Program-made: the position numbers and the translations under genes
Notes under the pieces: model-generated
What the model saw: only the letters and a program-made list of their open reading frames with translations
The model's database searches: none
Told to the model about the DNA's origin: nothing
Origin: Shimwellia pseudoproteus
GTDB taxonomy: Bacteria; Pseudomonadota; Gammaproteobacteria; Enterobacterales; Enterobacteriaceae
Direction: 5' to 3'
Assembly (NCBI RefSeq): GCF_016415625.1
Contig: NZ_WBXP01000042.1
Coordinates: 1-32,492, forward strand
DNA length: 32,492 nucleotides
Shown: piece after piece, positions 10,671 through 19,418 of the stretch
Position numbering within the stretch: the first letter of the stretch is position 1
How the letters are laid out: each line of letters starts with the position of its first letter

Positions 10671-10798
10671 ATAAATTCTCCTTTCTTTTGCGATCAATGC
10701 GTTAGAGTTACATAATGCGCCAAATCTTTGCTGGATGCGCTATGATTTAGGCTAGTCATCGTAAATGTAGTTCACTTGAGATTCATAAGGAAATCACT

Positions 10799-11326
10799 AT
10801 GCGTCGCTCAGTTCTGGCATTGCTTACCCCTTGCGCATTACTCCTCAGTGCCTGCACCACCCCAGTCACACCGGCTTACAAAGATATTGGTTCACGTACC
10901 AGCCAGTGTATTACTGGGGGCCCGGATGAGGTTGCTCAACAGTTTTATAACTACCGTATTGGTCACCCGGGTACTGGCCTGAATAACCTGACCGGGCTGC
11001 GTCCTTATCTGAGTACCGATCTGTGGCAGGTGCTGGAAAAAGCCAGCCAGGCACAAGCCGATGATCAGGCCCTGGCCGGTAAAGATCTGTTCGCCAGCTA
11101 CAACAACGGCATTGATAAAGCCGAGGTTGCCAGCGCCTCTACTATCCCGAATACCGATGCCCGTAACATTCCGCTGCGGGTAAATCTCGACAAAGGTACT
11201 ACTCACTGGCAGGACGAAGTGCTGATGGTGCGTGAAGGCCAGTGCTGGACCGTGGACGACGTTCGCTACCTGGGCGCCAGCAAAATGCCCGCCGGTAACC
11301 TGCGCCAGTCACTCGAACGTCGCTGA
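10799..11326 (+). CDS. ybjP: Lipoprotein YbjP
   Basis: Predicted lipoprotein of 175 residues with signal peptide and lipobox LLSAC (Cys19). It resembles E. coli YbjP (171 residues) most in the N-terminal TPAYKDIG and the C-terminal block around ASTIPNTDARNIPLR and DEVLMVREGQCW; the middle is divergent. A DUF3828-like fold is likely; the function is unknown. It is monocistronic, with its own terminator, just upstream of the arginine transport genes. Confidence 0.9.
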   Translation: MRRSVLALLTPCALLLSACTTPVTPAYKDIGSRTSQCITGGPDEVAQQFYNYRIGHPGTGLNNLTGLRPYLSTDLWQVLEKASQAQADDQALAGKDLFASYNNGIDKAEVASASTIPNTDARNIPLRVNLDKGTTHWQDEVLMVREGQCWTVDDVRYLGASKMPAGNLRQSLERR

Positions 11327-11350
11327 GCGATTTTACCCTTTCCCCTATAA

Positions 11351-11390
11351 AAAGCCGGGTATTCAGTGTGAATGCCCGACTTTATTCATC
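11351..11390 (+). terminator. Terminator after ybjP
   Basis: A stem of about 12 bp (11354-11365 with 11369-11380, including two wobble pairs, loop GTG) is flanked by A and T runs (AAA before, TTTATT after), 25 bases after the ybjP stop. Confidence 0.7.
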
Positions 11391-11446
11391 CCGGATGTTC
11401 CCTCTCCAACATTATGTGCTAGATTTGAGGCACAAGGGCGGCAGAT

Positions 11447-11485
11447 TTTAAATTTTAACGCATAAATATTGCATAACTATTCTGT
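11447..11485 (+). promoter_or_regulatory. Tandem ARG-box-like sites upstream of artP
   Basis: TGCAT-AACT-ATTCT (11470-11483) matches the ArgR half-site pattern TGAAT-N4-ATTCA at 8 of 10 positions. TAAAT-TTTA-ACGCA (11449-11462) matches 7 of 10. They are exactly 21 bp apart, the usual spacing of paired ARG boxes, and end about 45 bases before the artP ATG. In E. coli artPIQM is repressed by ArgR-arginine. Confidence 0.5.
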
Positions 11486-11529
11486 CAACGGTACTATTCA
11501 CAGCCTCAATCGCTATTCAATTGCTTCGC

Positions 11530-12258
11530 ATGAGTATTCAACTAAACGGCATTAACTGCTTTTACGGCGCACATCAGGCGCTGTTTGATATCACACTGAA
11601 CTGCCCACAAGGGGAAACCCTGGTGCTGCTCGGGCCCAGTGGCGCAGGGAAAAGTTCGCTGTTACGCGTTCTCAACCTGCTGGAGATGCCGCGTTCCGGT
11701 ACGCTCAATATTGCGGGCAACCACTTTGATTTTGTCAAAGCGCCGGGTGACGCCGCTATTCGCGAGCTGCGCCAAAACGTGGGGATGGTGTTCCAGCAAT
11801 ATAATCTGTGGCCACACCTCACCGTGCTGCAAAACCTGACAGAGGCCCCCTGCCGCGTGCTGGGGCTCAGCAAAGATCAGGCCCGGGAACGGGCAGATAA
11901 ACTGCTGGAACGCTTGCGCCTGACGCCTTATATGGATCGTTACCCGCTGCACCTCTCCGGTGGCCAGCAGCAGCGTGTGGCCATTGCCCGTGCGCTGATG
12001 ATGGAGCCCCAGGTGCTGCTGTTTGACGAGCCCACCGCCGCACTGGACCCGGAAATTACGGCCCAGATAGTCAGTATTATCCGCGAGCTTTCCGAGACGG
12101 GCATCACGCAGGTTATCGTCACCCACGAGGTGGAAGTGGCGCGCAAAACCGCCAGCCGCGTGGTGTACATGGAAAATGGCCACATTGTGGAGCAAGGCGA
12201 CGCCAGCTGCTTTGCATCCCCGAAGACCGACGCATTCAAATTTTATTTATCTCATTGA
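11530..12258 (+). CDS. artP: Arginine ABC transporter ATP-binding subunit ArtP
   Basis: Cytoplasmic ATPase of the ArtPQM arginine importer, 242 residues as in E. coli. Walker A is GPSGAGKS at residues 35-42, the Q-loop is [10 protein letters not shown], the signature is LSGGQQQR, Walker B is [12 protein letters not shown] and the switch histidine is in VIVTHEVE. The ATG at 11530 gives the E. coli N-terminus MSIQLNG; a TTG nine bases earlier is an unlikely start. It heads the tightly packed artP-artI-artQ-artM operon behind ARG-box-like sites. Confidence 0.97.
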   Translation: MSIQLNGINCFYGAHQALFDITLNCPQGETLVLLGPSGAGKSSLLRVLNLLEMPRSGTLNIAGNHFDFVKAPGDAAIRELRQNVGMVFQQYNLWPHLTVLQNLTEAPCRVLGLSKDQARERADKLLERLRLTPYMDRYPLHLSGGQQQRVAIARALMMEPQVLLFDEPTAALDPEITAQIVSIIRELSETGITQVIVTHEVEVARKTASRVVYMENGHIVEQGDASCFASPKTDAFKFYLSH

Positions 12259-12275
12259 GTTGAGGGATGATGAAC

Positions 12276-13007
12276 ATGAAGAAAGTATTGCTTGCCGCGC
12301 TGTTAGCCAGCATGAGCCTTTCCGCCACTGCGGCACAGACCATTCGTTTTGCAACTGAGGCGTCCTACCCTCCGTTTGAATCTGTTGACGCCAATAACAA
12401 GATAGTTGGCTTCGATGTTGATCTGGCCAACGCCCTGTGTAAAGAGATGGGCGCCACCTGCACGTTCAGCAACCAGGCGTTTGACAGCCTGATCCCCAGC
12501 CTGAAATTCCGCCGCGTTGACGCGGTCATGGCCGGTATGGACATCACGCCGGAACGTGAAAAACAGGTCCTGTTCACCACCCCGTACTACGATAACTCGG
12601 CGCTGTTTATTGGCCAGAAAGGCAAATACGCCACCGTTGATGCCCTGAAAGGCAAAAAAGTCGGCGTCCAGAACGGGACCACGCACCAGAAATACATCAG
12701 CGATAAACACCCGGAAATCACCACCGTACCTTATGACAGCTACCAGAATGCGTGTCTGGATATGCAAAATGGCCGTATTGATGCAGTATTCGGTGATACC
12801 GCCGTGGTCACTGAGTGGCTGAAAGCCAACCCGAACCTCGCGGCTGTCGGTGATAAAGTGACCGATAAAGCCTACTTCGGTAACGGCCTGGGCATCGCCG
12901 TTCGCCAGGGCAACACCGCCCTGCAGCAGCAGTTCAATACCGCCCTGGAAAAAGTGAAAAAAGACGGTACTTACCAGACCATCTACCATAAATGGTTCCA
13001 GAAGTAA
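12276..13007 (+). CDS. artI: Periplasmic binding protein ArtI of the Art system
   Basis: Solute-binding protein of 243 residues with a signal peptide (MKKVLLAALL..., likely cut after ATAA near residue 20). It belongs to the polar amino-acid binding family: EASYPPFESVD near the mature N-terminus, AGMDITPEREKQV, and GVQNGTTHQKYI. In E. coli ArtI does not bind arginine with the affinity of ArtJ and its ligand is unsettled. The ATG at 12276 matches E. coli and has TGAGGG nine bases upstream; two further ATGs at 12267 and 12270 are in or too near that ribosome-binding site. It lies between artP and artQ in one operon. Confidence 0.95.
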   Translation: MKKVLLAALLASMSLSATAAQTIRFATEASYPPFESVDANNKIVGFDVDLANALCKEMGATCTFSNQAFDSLIPSLKFRRVDAVMAGMDITPEREKQVLFTTPYYDNSALFIGQKGKYATVDALKGKKVGVQNGTTHQKYISDKHPEITTVPYDSYQNACLDMQNGRIDAVFGDTAVVTEWLKANPNLAAVGDKVTDKAYFGNGLGIAVRQGNTALQQQFNTALEKVKKDGTYQTIYHKWFQK

Positions 13008-13014
13008 CAGCTGA

Positions 13015-13731
13015 ATGAACGAAATTCTACCTTTAGCAAGCGCCGCCGGGATGACCGTCGGCCTTGCGGTTTGTGCATTACTCATCGGCCTGGCGCTGGC
13101 GATGATTTTTGCGCTATGGGAGTCTGCCACATGGCGTCCCGTTGCCTGGGTAGGCTCTGCCCTGGTGACTATTTTACGCGGCCTGCCGGAGATTCTGGTG
13201 GTGCTGTTTATCTATTTTGGCTCATCGCAGCTGCTGTTGGTGCTGTCTGACGGTTTCACCCTCAATCTGGGTGTTGTGCAGATCCCGGTGCAGGTGGCCA
13301 TCGAAAACTTTGATGTCAGCCCGTTCCTGTGTGGTGTGCTGGCCCTGTCATTGCTGTACTCCGCTTACGCATCACAAACCCTGCGCGGCGCCCTTAAAGC
13401 CGTCCCGGAGGGCCAGTGGGAATCCGGCCAGGCCCTGGGGCTGTCTAAAGGGGCTATCTTCTTTCGCCTGGTGATGCCACAGATGTGGCGCCACGCCCTG
13501 CCGGGGTTAGGTAACCAGTGGCTGGTACTGCTTAAAGACACCGCGCTGGTGTCGCTTATCAGCGTAAATGATCTGATGTTGCAGACCAAAAGTATTGCCA
13601 CCCGTACCCAGGAGCCGTTTAACTGGTACATTATCGCCGCCGCCATTTATCTGGTGATAACCCTGATAAGCCAGTACATCCTGAAGCGTATCGATCAGCG
13701 GGCAACGCGCTTTGAACGGAGGCCAGACTGA
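13015..13731 (+). CDS. artQ: Arginine ABC transporter permease ArtQ
   Basis: Inner-membrane permease of 238 residues, one of the two channel subunits of the Art importer. It has about five membrane spans, an N-terminal [16 protein letters not shown] motif typical of HisMQ-type permeases, and the EAA cytoplasmic loop that contacts the ATPase ([20 protein letters not shown]). It starts 7 bases after artI and its last base overlaps the ATG of artM, indicating translational coupling. Confidence 0.96.
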   Translation: MNEILPLASAAGMTVGLAVCALLIGLALAMIFALWESATWRPVAWVGSALVTILRGLPEILVVLFIYFGSSQLLLVLSDGFTLNLGVVQIPVQVAIENFDVSPFLCGVLALSLLYSAYASQTLRGALKAVPEGQWESGQALGLSKGAIFFRLVMPQMWRHALPGLGNQWLVLLKDTALVSLISVNDLMLQTKSIATRTQEPFNWYIIAAAIYLVITLISQYILKRIDQRATRFERRPD

Positions 13732-14399
13732 TGCTCGATTATTTACCTGAGCTCCTGAAAGGTCTGCATACCAGCCTGACCCTGACCGCGGCCTCCATTG
13801 CCGTGGCACTGGTACTGGCGCTGGCGTTTACCATTATCATGACCCTGAAAACGCCGCTTCTGAACCCGCTGGTGCGTATCTATATCACGCTGTTCACCGG
13901 AACCCCACTGCTGGTACAAATCTTCCTGATTTACTACGGGCCGGGCCAGTTTCCGTCGTTGCAGCACTATCCGGTTATCTGGCATTTGCTGTCGGAGCCC
14001 TGGCTGTGTGCGTTAATCGCCCTGTCGCTCAACAGTGCGGCCTATACTACCCAGCTGTTCTATGGGGCAATCCGCGCCATTCCCGACGGCCAGTGGCAGT
14101 CATGCAGTGCGCTGGGAATGAGCAAAAAAGACACCCTGGCTATCCTGCTGCCCTATGCTTTTAAACGCTCACTCTCGTCCTACTCCAACGAAGTGGTTCT
14201 GGTCTTCAAAAGTACCTCGCTGGCTTACACCATCACCTTAATGGAAGTCATGGGCCACGGTCAGTTGCTGTATGGCCGCACCTATGACGTCATGGTGTTT
14301 GGCGCCGCCGGTCTGGTTTACCTGGTGGTTAACGGCTTGCTGACGTTACTTATGCGTCTTATCGAGCGCCGCGCGCTGGTGTTTGAACACCGTAACTAA
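13731..14399 (+). CDS. artM: Arginine ABC transporter permease ArtM
   Basis: Second permease subunit, 222 residues as in E. coli. It has HisMQ-type features: TLFTGTPLLVQIFLIYYG near residue 50 and the EAA loop IPDGQWQSCSALGMSKKDT. The ATG overlaps the artQ stop by one base. It is the last gene of artPIQM and is followed by a strong terminator that separates it from artJ. Confidence 0.96.
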   Translation: MLDYLPELLKGLHTSLTLTAASIAVALVLALAFTIIMTLKTPLLNPLVRIYITLFTGTPLLVQIFLIYYGPGQFPSLQHYPVIWHLLSEPWLCALIALSLNSAAYTTQLFYGAIRAIPDGQWQSCSALGMSKKDTLAILLPYAFKRSLSSYSNEVVLVFKSTSLAYTITLMEVMGHGQLLYGRTYDVMVFGAAGLVYLVVNGLLTLLMRLIERRALVFEHRN

Positions 14400-14419
14400 C
14401 CTGATTTAGCTAAATAAAT

Positions 14420-14444
14420 AGCGGGCTTTGGCCCGCTTTTTTTT
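14420..14444 (+). terminator. Intrinsic terminator of artPIQM
   Basis: AGCGGGC pairs with GCCCGCT (7-bp stem, 4-base loop) and runs into eight T residues, 21 bases after the artM stop. Confidence 0.9.
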
Positions 14445-14472
14445 GCTATAGAAAAAATAATTATACCGATAT

Positions 14473-14490
14473 ATTGCATATTAATTCATT
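14473..14490 (+). promoter_or_regulatory. ARG box upstream of artJ
   Basis: TGCAT-ATTA-ATTCA (14475-14488) matches the ArgR consensus TGAAT-N4-ATTCA at 9 of 10 positions and overlaps a likely -10 hexamer TATATT (14470-14475). A second box 21 bp upstream is weak. This agrees with strong ArgR control of artJ in E. coli. Confidence 0.65.
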
Positions 14491-14556
14491 TTAAGGCATC
14501 GTGATCTGCAACGCCGGGACACGGTGATGACTGAATTGACAGACGGGAGTTTGAGA

Positions 14557-15288
14557 ATGAAAAAGTTACTTTTGGTTGCCATGCTGGCCGGTATTGCGAT
14601 GAACGCCACTGCCGCAGACAAAATCAGCTTCGGCTCATCTGCAACCTATCCGCCGTTTGAATCGCTGGATGCCAGCAACCAGATTGTCGGTTTTGATATC
14701 GACCTGGCAAAAGCCCTGTGCCAGCAAATGAAAGCGGAGTGTACTTTCACTAACCAGGCGTTTGATAGCCTGATCCCGGCGCTGAAATTCCGTAAATTCG
14801 ATGCGGTGATCTCCGGCATGGATATCACCCCAGAGCGTAGCAAGCAGGTGGCATTTACCCAACCCTACTATGCTAACTCCGCCATCGTTATCGCCCAGAA
14901 AGGTAAATTCGCCAGCTTTGCGGATCTGAAAGGCAAACGTATTGGTATGGAAAATGGCACCACCCACCAGAAATACCTCCAGGATAAACACCCGGAAGTA
15001 AAAACCGTGGCCTATGACAGCTACCAGAACGCGATTATTGACCTGAAAAACGGCCGTCTGGATGGGGTGTTCGGCGATACTGCCGTGGTGAATGAGTGGC
15101 TAAAAACGAACCCACAGCTGGGGCCAGTGGGTGAGCACGTTACCGATCCACAATACTTTGGCACCGGTCTGGGGATTGCGGTACGCCCGGATAACCAGGC
15201 GCTGCTGAAGAAGCTCAATGATGCGCTGGCGGCGCTGAAGGCCAACGGCACTTACCAGAAAATTAGCCAGCAGTGGTTCCCGAACTGA
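14557..15288 (+). CDS. artJ: L-arginine-binding periplasmic protein ArtJ
   Basis: High-affinity arginine receptor for the ArtPQM importer, 243 residues. The signal peptide is MKKLLLVAMLAG... with likely cleavage after ATAA (residue 20). The mature part is a paralogue of ArtI in this window, sharing TYPPFESLDASN, NQAFDSLIPALKF, SGMDITPERSKQV and ENGTTHQKYL. The ATG at 14557 matches E. coli and has GGGAG seven bases upstream; the longer open frame is excluded. It has its own promoter with an ARG box and its own terminator, so it can be expressed in excess over the membrane components. Confidence 0.96.
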   Translation: MKKLLLVAMLAGIAMNATAADKISFGSSATYPPFESLDASNQIVGFDIDLAKALCQQMKAECTFTNQAFDSLIPALKFRKFDAVISGMDITPERSKQVAFTQPYYANSAIVIAQKGKFASFADLKGKRIGMENGTTHQKYLQDKHPEVKTVAYDSYQNAIIDLKNGRLDGVFGDTAVVNEWLKTNPQLGPVGEHVTDPQYFGTGLGIAVRPDNQALLKKLNDALAALKANGTYQKISQQWFPN

Positions 15289-15314
15289 CAGCCTCGCTAA
15301 CCGGCTACACCACG

Positions 15315-15347
15315 AAAACGGCTCACCGTCAGTGAGCCGTTTTTTTT
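15315..15347. terminator. Terminator between artJ and the histidine kinase gene
   Basis: ACGGCTCA pairs with TGAGCCGT across a 7-base loop. The stem is flanked by four A residues on the left and seven T residues on the right, so it can end artJ and probably also the converging kinase transcript. Confidence 0.85.
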
Positions 15348-15375
15348 AACGCCTTATTTTCAGCGGCAAAACCGG

Positions 15376-16848
15376 TTACCCCCGGCAGGGAACCGAAAAA
15401 CGAAAACAGGCCCCGGCGCCGCGCTCTACCAGCTCAATATGACAGCCGTGTAACTCCAGCATACGCCGGACAATCATCAATCCCAGACCGCCACGCGGTG
15501 TCCCGGCAGAACGCCCTTCCAGTATTGACGGGCGCTGAAACAGCCCGTCACGCAGTGCATCCGGGATCCCCGGGCCGCTGTCCTGGATCTCCACCATAAT
15601 ATGCCCCCCCTGGGGCCAGCAGTGCAGTGAAATCACGCCCCCCTCCGGGGTATGGCGCACCGCATTATCCAGCAGGTTGGTCAGCACCCGCTCAATCATC
15701 GACAGGTCCGCCCAGGCCACTGGCAGCCTGGGGGGGATATCCACCTGCAGTGCCAGGTGGCGGCTCTCAAGGGAAAGATCGTATTTTTGCAGGATATCCT
15801 GAATCAGCTCCGGGGCGGCAAAGGCCTCAGCCCGGGGCGTAATACCACCGTACTCCAGCCTGGCCAGTTCAAATAACTGCTGGGAAAGGTGACGCACGTT
15901 GTTCCCCTGGCGTAGCGCTACGGCAAAATACTGCTGGCGCTCCTCAGGGGTCAGGGTGGCGGCCTTCACCGACAGCGTCTCCAGATACCCCAGCAGTGAC
16001 GTTAACGGCGTGCGCAGGTCATGGGAGATAGTGGCAATAAACTCACGGCGCTGACGATCGCTGTCCGCCAGCGCATCCCACTGGGAAACGATTTTACGCG
16101 CCAGTAGCATAAAACTGTTGTGCAGCCGGGAGACTTCATCCTCCCCGGGGCGCAGGGGCTGGGCCGCCAGCAGGCGGATGGTATGAATACTGTCGCCGTC
16201 AATTACGCTCATCTGCCGGGTCAGCGCTTTTACCGGCCGGGTCACCCACCAGGAAGCCAGCGCGGCTGCCACCCCCCCCAGCGCAGCAACCAGCAACAAC
16301 GACCATAACAGGGCATTGCGCAGCGCATTATGCCAGGCAGTTTCCGACAGGGCATTCAGCGTCTCACCCTGGAGAATAATATACAGGTAAGCCGTAAGCT
16401 GCTTGCCCCGGTATACCGGGGCGGCGCTGAAGACTTTTTGACGATCCCGGCTGCGCGGATCATCCCCGTAGATAGGCAGCGGTTTACCCCCGAGCAGCGC
16501 ATGGATAGGCGCAATGGCAACCTTTTGCCGCTTGAGATGCCCCGCCGGTGCCGCATCCGCCAGCAGGCGGCCATCCGGCGCCAGCAGATACAGTTCAACG
16601 GACGGATTCAGGGTCATTAGCCTATCAAACAGCGAACTCAGGGTCTGGCGATTTACCGCGCCCGCCGGGGAGAGCAGCGCCTCGCTGGCGGTGATCTGGC
16701 CCGCCAGGTCCAGGGATAAGCGCTGGATCATCGCATTACCGTAGGCCCGGGAGCTGTGCAGTTGCACCATGCAGGCCGCCAGCGCACACAGCAACAGCAG
16801 ACCGGTAAACACCAGCGCCAGCCGCTGGCTGAGGTTCAGTCTGGCCAT
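15376..16848 (-). CDS. Two-component sensor histidine kinase, orthodox type
   Basis: Membrane sensor kinase of 490 residues. Domains in order: membrane span about 9-30; periplasmic sensor region about 31-177; second span about 178-201; HAMP linker about 202-255; HisKA with phospho-acceptor H276 in ATISHDLRTPL; HATPase with N-box NLLDNAVRH (391-399), G1 DSGPGIP (423-429) and G2 GGLGL (453-457). All motifs needed for activity are present. The start codon overlaps the regulator's stop (TAATG), so the pair is translationally coupled. E. coli has no two-component genes between artJ and rlmC, so this is a lineage-specific insertion; I do not recognise the system or its signal. Its partner regulator is frameshifted. 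Confidence 0.9.
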   Translation of the reverse strand: MARLNLSQRLALVFTGLLLLCALAACMVQLHSSRAYGNAMIQRLSLDLAGQITASEALLSPAGAVNRQTLSSLFDRLMTLNPSVELYLLAPDGRLLADAAPAGHLKRQKVAIAPIHALLGGKPLPIYGDDPRSRDRQKVFSAAPVYRGKQLTAYLYIILQGETLNALSETAWHNALRNALLWSLLLVAALGGVAAALASWWVTRPVKALTRQMSVIDGDSIHTIRLLAAQPLRPGEDEVSRLHNSFMLLARKIVSQWDALADSDRQRREFIATISHDLRTPLTSLLGYLETLSVKAATLTPEERQQYFAVALRQGNNVRHLSQQLFELARLEYGGITPRAEAFAAPELIQDILQKYDLSLESRHLALQVDIPPRLPVAWADLSMIERVLTNLLDNAVRHTPEGGVISLHCWPQGGHIMVEIQDSGPGIPDALRDGLFQRPSILEGRSAGTPRGGLGLMIVRRMLELHGCHIELVERGAGACFRFSVPCRG

Positions 16849-17195
16849 TACTCCTCCCCGCCCGGCCCGCTGCTGACAAATTTATAGCCCTTCCCCCAGA
16901 CGGTCTGAATCAGAAGCGGCTCTGCGGGATCGCGCTCGACCTTCAGGCGCAGCCGGTTAATGTGGGTATTTACCGTGTGTTCATAGCCCTCATGCCGGTA
17001 CCCCCAGACATTTTCCAGCAGCGCCAGGCGAGAATAGACCTCACCCGGATGCCGGGCAAAGAAATAGAGCAAATCAAATTCTCTGGGGGTTAAATCCAGC
17101 GGCTGCTGGTTGAGTAACACATCGCGGCTCAGGGGATCAATGGTCAGATTGCCGCTTTTCAGGGTACCGGCATCCAGCTTCAGGCTCTGGCTCAT
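16848..17195 (-). pseudogene. DNA-binding half of split OmpR-family response regulator
   Basis: C-terminal part of the regulator, readable as 115 residues from ATG 17195. It is a complete OmpR/PhoB winged helix: LDLTPREFDLLYFFARHPGEV, the recognition-helix region HTVNTHINRLRLKVE, and the C-terminal hairpin WGKGYKF. It lies one frame away from the receiver half, 25 bases beyond that half's premature stop. Reinitiation at this ATG could make a free DNA-binding domain, but I see no good ribosome-binding site. I infer a broken gene, because the frame upstream of the ATG still reads as linker (LFRRQQA). Confidence 0.8.
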
Positions 17196-17220
17196 GGCCT
17201 GCTGGCGGCGAAACAGCCCG

Positions 17221-17556
17221 TTATTCCAGTACCGAAAACGGTTTTACCAGGTAGTCATCGGCCCCGGTCTCCAGCCCCAGCACCCGCTGGCTTTCGCTGG
17301 CCCGGGCGCTGATGATAATCACCGGCAAATAGCGGGCCATCATGCGAATACGGCGGCAAATTTCCAGCCCGTCAGTATTGGGGAGCATCAGGTCGAGGAT
17401 CACCGCATCCCAGGGCTCGCGCTCCAGCCGGGAAAGCGCCACCAGGCCGTCATCAACGTGGTCAATCTGGTAGCCTTCATCGCGCAGATTACGCTGTACC
17501 AGTGTCGCGATATCCGGGTCATCCTCCACCAGCAGTATTTTTTTGTCAGTCTCCAT
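17221..17556 (-). pseudogene. Receiver half of split OmpR-family response regulator
   Basis: N-terminal 111 residues of a response regulator: acidic pair D12 and D13, phospho-acceptor D55 in ILDLMLPNTDG, signalling segment IIISARAS, and the invariant lysine in YLVKPF. It then stops at TAA right after SVLE, where relatives continue with an E-L-x-A-R-V-R-A-L-L-R-R helix. Only seven bases (TAACGGG) separate SVLE from the linker LFRRQQA, which resumes in another frame. A loss of about 14 bases would explain this. The missing segment is helix alpha-5, part of the receiver's dimer face, so the receiver itself is also incomplete. Confidence 0.85.
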
Positions 17557-17667
17557 TGTGCCCCCCTGACGGTAATGGTTACCGGCACAGATTACCGAAT
17601 CTCCGGGGGGAATGTTATAACCATTATTTTAACTTTCTGCGATAAACCGGGCGTGGGAAGCGGGCAA

Positions 17668-18795
17668 TTACCCCCGGCTTAACAGGGTCAGCACCTCGTA
17701 ATGTGCCGTATGGGGAAACATATCAAACAGTTGCACCCGGGTAACCCGGTAGCCTGGCAACCGGGCGATATCGCTGGCCATGGTGCGGGCATTGCAGCTT
17801 GAATAAATGATCCAGCGCGGCGCCATCGCGCTGAGGTAGTCACACAAGGCGGCACCGATACCGCGCCGCGGCGGGTTCACCAGCACCAGATCGGGGATCG
17901 CCGACTGCCCTGTCGCGTAGCGGGTGGAGTCCAGCGCCTGGAACTGTACCCGGGTCAGCCCCAGCATCTGCGCAGACTGCCTGGCACAGGCGATGGCCTG
18001 TGGGGCAATCTCAATCCCGGTCAGCTGCATCTCCGGCGTGGCGCAATGCAGGCCAAAGCCGCCGACACCACAGAACAGATCCCACATATGGCTGACCGGC
18101 AGCGCCCGTACCCAGTCCCGGGCGGTAGCATAAAGCTGCGCGGCAACCGTTGGGTTAGTCTGGAAAAAGCTCTGGGGACGGATCCACAGCGGTACACCGT
18201 TAAAGGACTCCGCCAGTGCGGTATCCGGCGTTAACGGAATTTCCAGCTCCCCTTCCATAATGGCCATATGGACCGGCTGAATATTGGCCGAGATCACCGC
18301 CAGTTGCGGTAATTGTGCCTGTAACCACGGCAGTGCGGCGCGTAACTGAGGGAGTTTGGCTTCTGAACGCAGCACAAAACGCAGCATCATGCGGCCATCC
18401 AGCTGGCTTTCGGTCAGCAACAGGTATTTCAGTTCACCGCGTTTGCGGGCCACGTTATAAGGGGTCAGCCCGGCCCGGGCGATAAACGGTTTCAGGGCAG
18501 CAAACACCGGCTGAAAACGGGGGGGATACAGCGGGCAGGCGGTGAGATCTTCCGGGGTGCCGTCTCGCTGTAGCATCCCCAGCAGTGGGCGCTCAACGCT
18601 ACCGCTGACCACCATCTTTGCTTTATTGCGAAACCCCTGTTCCGGCCCGGTAACCGGCGCGCACCACTGCCCGACCGGGCAGCCGTCCATTAGCGACCGC
18701 AGATCGGCCATTTTTGCCGCCAGCTGCTGGTCAACAGATTGTTCCAGCCACTGACAGGAACGACAGCGACCGGTGTCATAGAGCACACATTGCAT
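17668..18795 (-). CDS. rlmC: 23S rRNA (uracil-C5)-methyltransferase RlmC (RumB/YbjF)
   Basis: SAM-dependent enzyme that makes m5U747 in 23S rRNA. The 375 residues equal the E. coli length. An N-terminal iron-sulfur cluster is coordinated by C3, C11, C14 and C87 (CPLYPP). The Rossmann methyltransferase core has [14 protein letters not shown], the substrate motif VNPPRRGIG and the catalytic nucleophile region YSSCNARTM near residue 334. It has a plausible promoter in the short gap after ybjO. In E. coli it lies directly beside artJ; here a two-component system has come between. Confidence 0.96.
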   Translation of the reverse strand: MQCVLYDTGRCRSCQWLEQSVDQQLAAKMADLRSLMDGCPVGQWCAPVTGPEQGFRNKAKMVVSGSVERPLLGMLQRDGTPEDLTACPLYPPRFQPVFAALKPFIARAGLTPYNVARKRGELKYLLLTESQLDGRMMLRFVLRSEAKLPQLRAALPWLQAQLPQLAVISANIQPVHMAIMEGELEIPLTPDTALAESFNGVPLWIRPQSFFQTNPTVAAQLYATARDWVRALPVSHMWDLFCGVGGFGLHCATPEMQLTGIEIAPQAIACARQSAQMLGLTRVQFQALDSTRYATGQSAIPDLVLVNPPRRGIGAALCDYLSAMAPRWIIYSSCNARTMASDIARLPGYRVTRVQLFDMFPHTAHYEVLTLLSRG

Positions 18796-18822
18796 AGTAA
18801 AACCCCTGGAGGAAGGCCCGGC

Positions 18823-18828
18823 ATTGTA
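18823..18828 (-). promoter_or_regulatory. Possible rlmC promoter -10
   Basis: On the minus strand TACAAT lies about 28 bases before the rlmC ATG, with a weak -35-like CTGCAA at 17-bp spacing. Plausible only. Confidence 0.35.
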
Positions 18829-18842
18829 CCGGGTCAGCGCGG

Positions 18843-19418
18843 CTATTGCAGCCTGAAAAACCGCCGACTGGAAGGTGGCACAAACAGCAGAAACAACACC
18901 AGTAAATCCGGCGCTTTTTGGGCCACCAGCGCCTGAAAAATCTCCCGCTTTGATGCCCCGGCAATACTGAACAGTTCAGGATAGCCCCACCCGAGAGACG
19001 CGGCCCACAAATAGCCGGTCACCCCCAGTTGCACCAGCAGGTATAGCCAGCGCCCCCAGCTACGCCCTTTGATGATCACAAAGGCACAGCGGATATCAAT
19101 GGCCACCACCAGCAAACTGGCGAAAGAGATAAGTGTCAGCGCCCAGGTCTGGATGCTGCGCTGGACAAACGCCAGCGCCCCGCTCACTCCCAGGGTGTTG
19201 AATAACATCAATAAATCAACGCACCGGGTGAGAATAATGGCACTCGATGCGATCAATACCAGGGTCGGCGCATTGAGCCTGGCATGGGAAGAATGATGGC
19301 TGCTAATTTTAAAAACCCCGTGGTCCTTACGTACGGATGCCGCGACTGGCGCGGCATCCGATAATGGCTTTCGGCGAATTTTATGCTTTTCAGCCGCGTC
19401 TTGCACGCTGGATGTCAC
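18843..19418 (-). CDS. ybjO: Inner membrane protein YbjO (DUF2593)
   Basis: Small membrane protein with about four hydrophobic segments, similar to E. coli YbjO (162 residues) from [16 protein letters not shown] to the C-terminal [13 protein letters not shown]. The function is unknown. The start is unclear. The only canonical in-frame starts are GTG at 19418 and GTG at 19406, both inside the end of potI, giving 191 or 187 residues. The expected start, about 15-20 codons before SSHARLN, has no ATG, GTG or TTG in frame. The extended version must read through an 11-bp hairpin. Either the gene uses the overlapping GTG, a rare start codon, or its start was lost. Confidence 0.75.
   Translation of the reverse strand: MTSSVQDAAEKHKIRRKPLSDAAPVAASVRKDHGVFKISSHHSSHARLNAPTLVLIASSAIILTRCVDLLMLFNTLGVSGALAFVQRSIQTWALTLISFASLLVVAIDIRCAFVIIKGRSWGRWLYLLVQLGVTGYLWAASLGWGYPELFSIAGASKREIFQALVAQKAPDLLVLFLLFVPPSSRRFFRLQ
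19334..19360. repeat. REP-like perfect hairpin between potI and ybjO
   Basis: An 11-bp perfect inverted repeat (CGGATGCCGCG at 19334-19344 with its complement at 19350-19360, loop ACTGG) starts 30 bases past the potI stop. Its CGGATG-CCGCG composition recalls enterobacterial REP units, and no T-run follows, so 3'-end protection of the pot message is more likely than termination. Confidence 0.5.

Noticed and set aside
11449..11472. CGCAT-AAAT-ATTGC as an additional ARG box upstream of artP
   Set aside because: It overlaps the better site at 11470-11483 with an 11-bp offset, not the 21-bp spacing of ArgR sites; kept only the 21-bp pair.
17196..17223. Programmed frameshift joining the two halves of the response regulator
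   Set aside because: There is no slippery heptamer before the stop, and the receiver's last helix is missing altogether, so a shift would not restore a normal protein. A deletion is the simpler reading.
19334..19360. potI-ybjO hairpin as a rho-independent terminator
   Set aside because: No T-run follows on either strand; better described as a REP-like protective stem.
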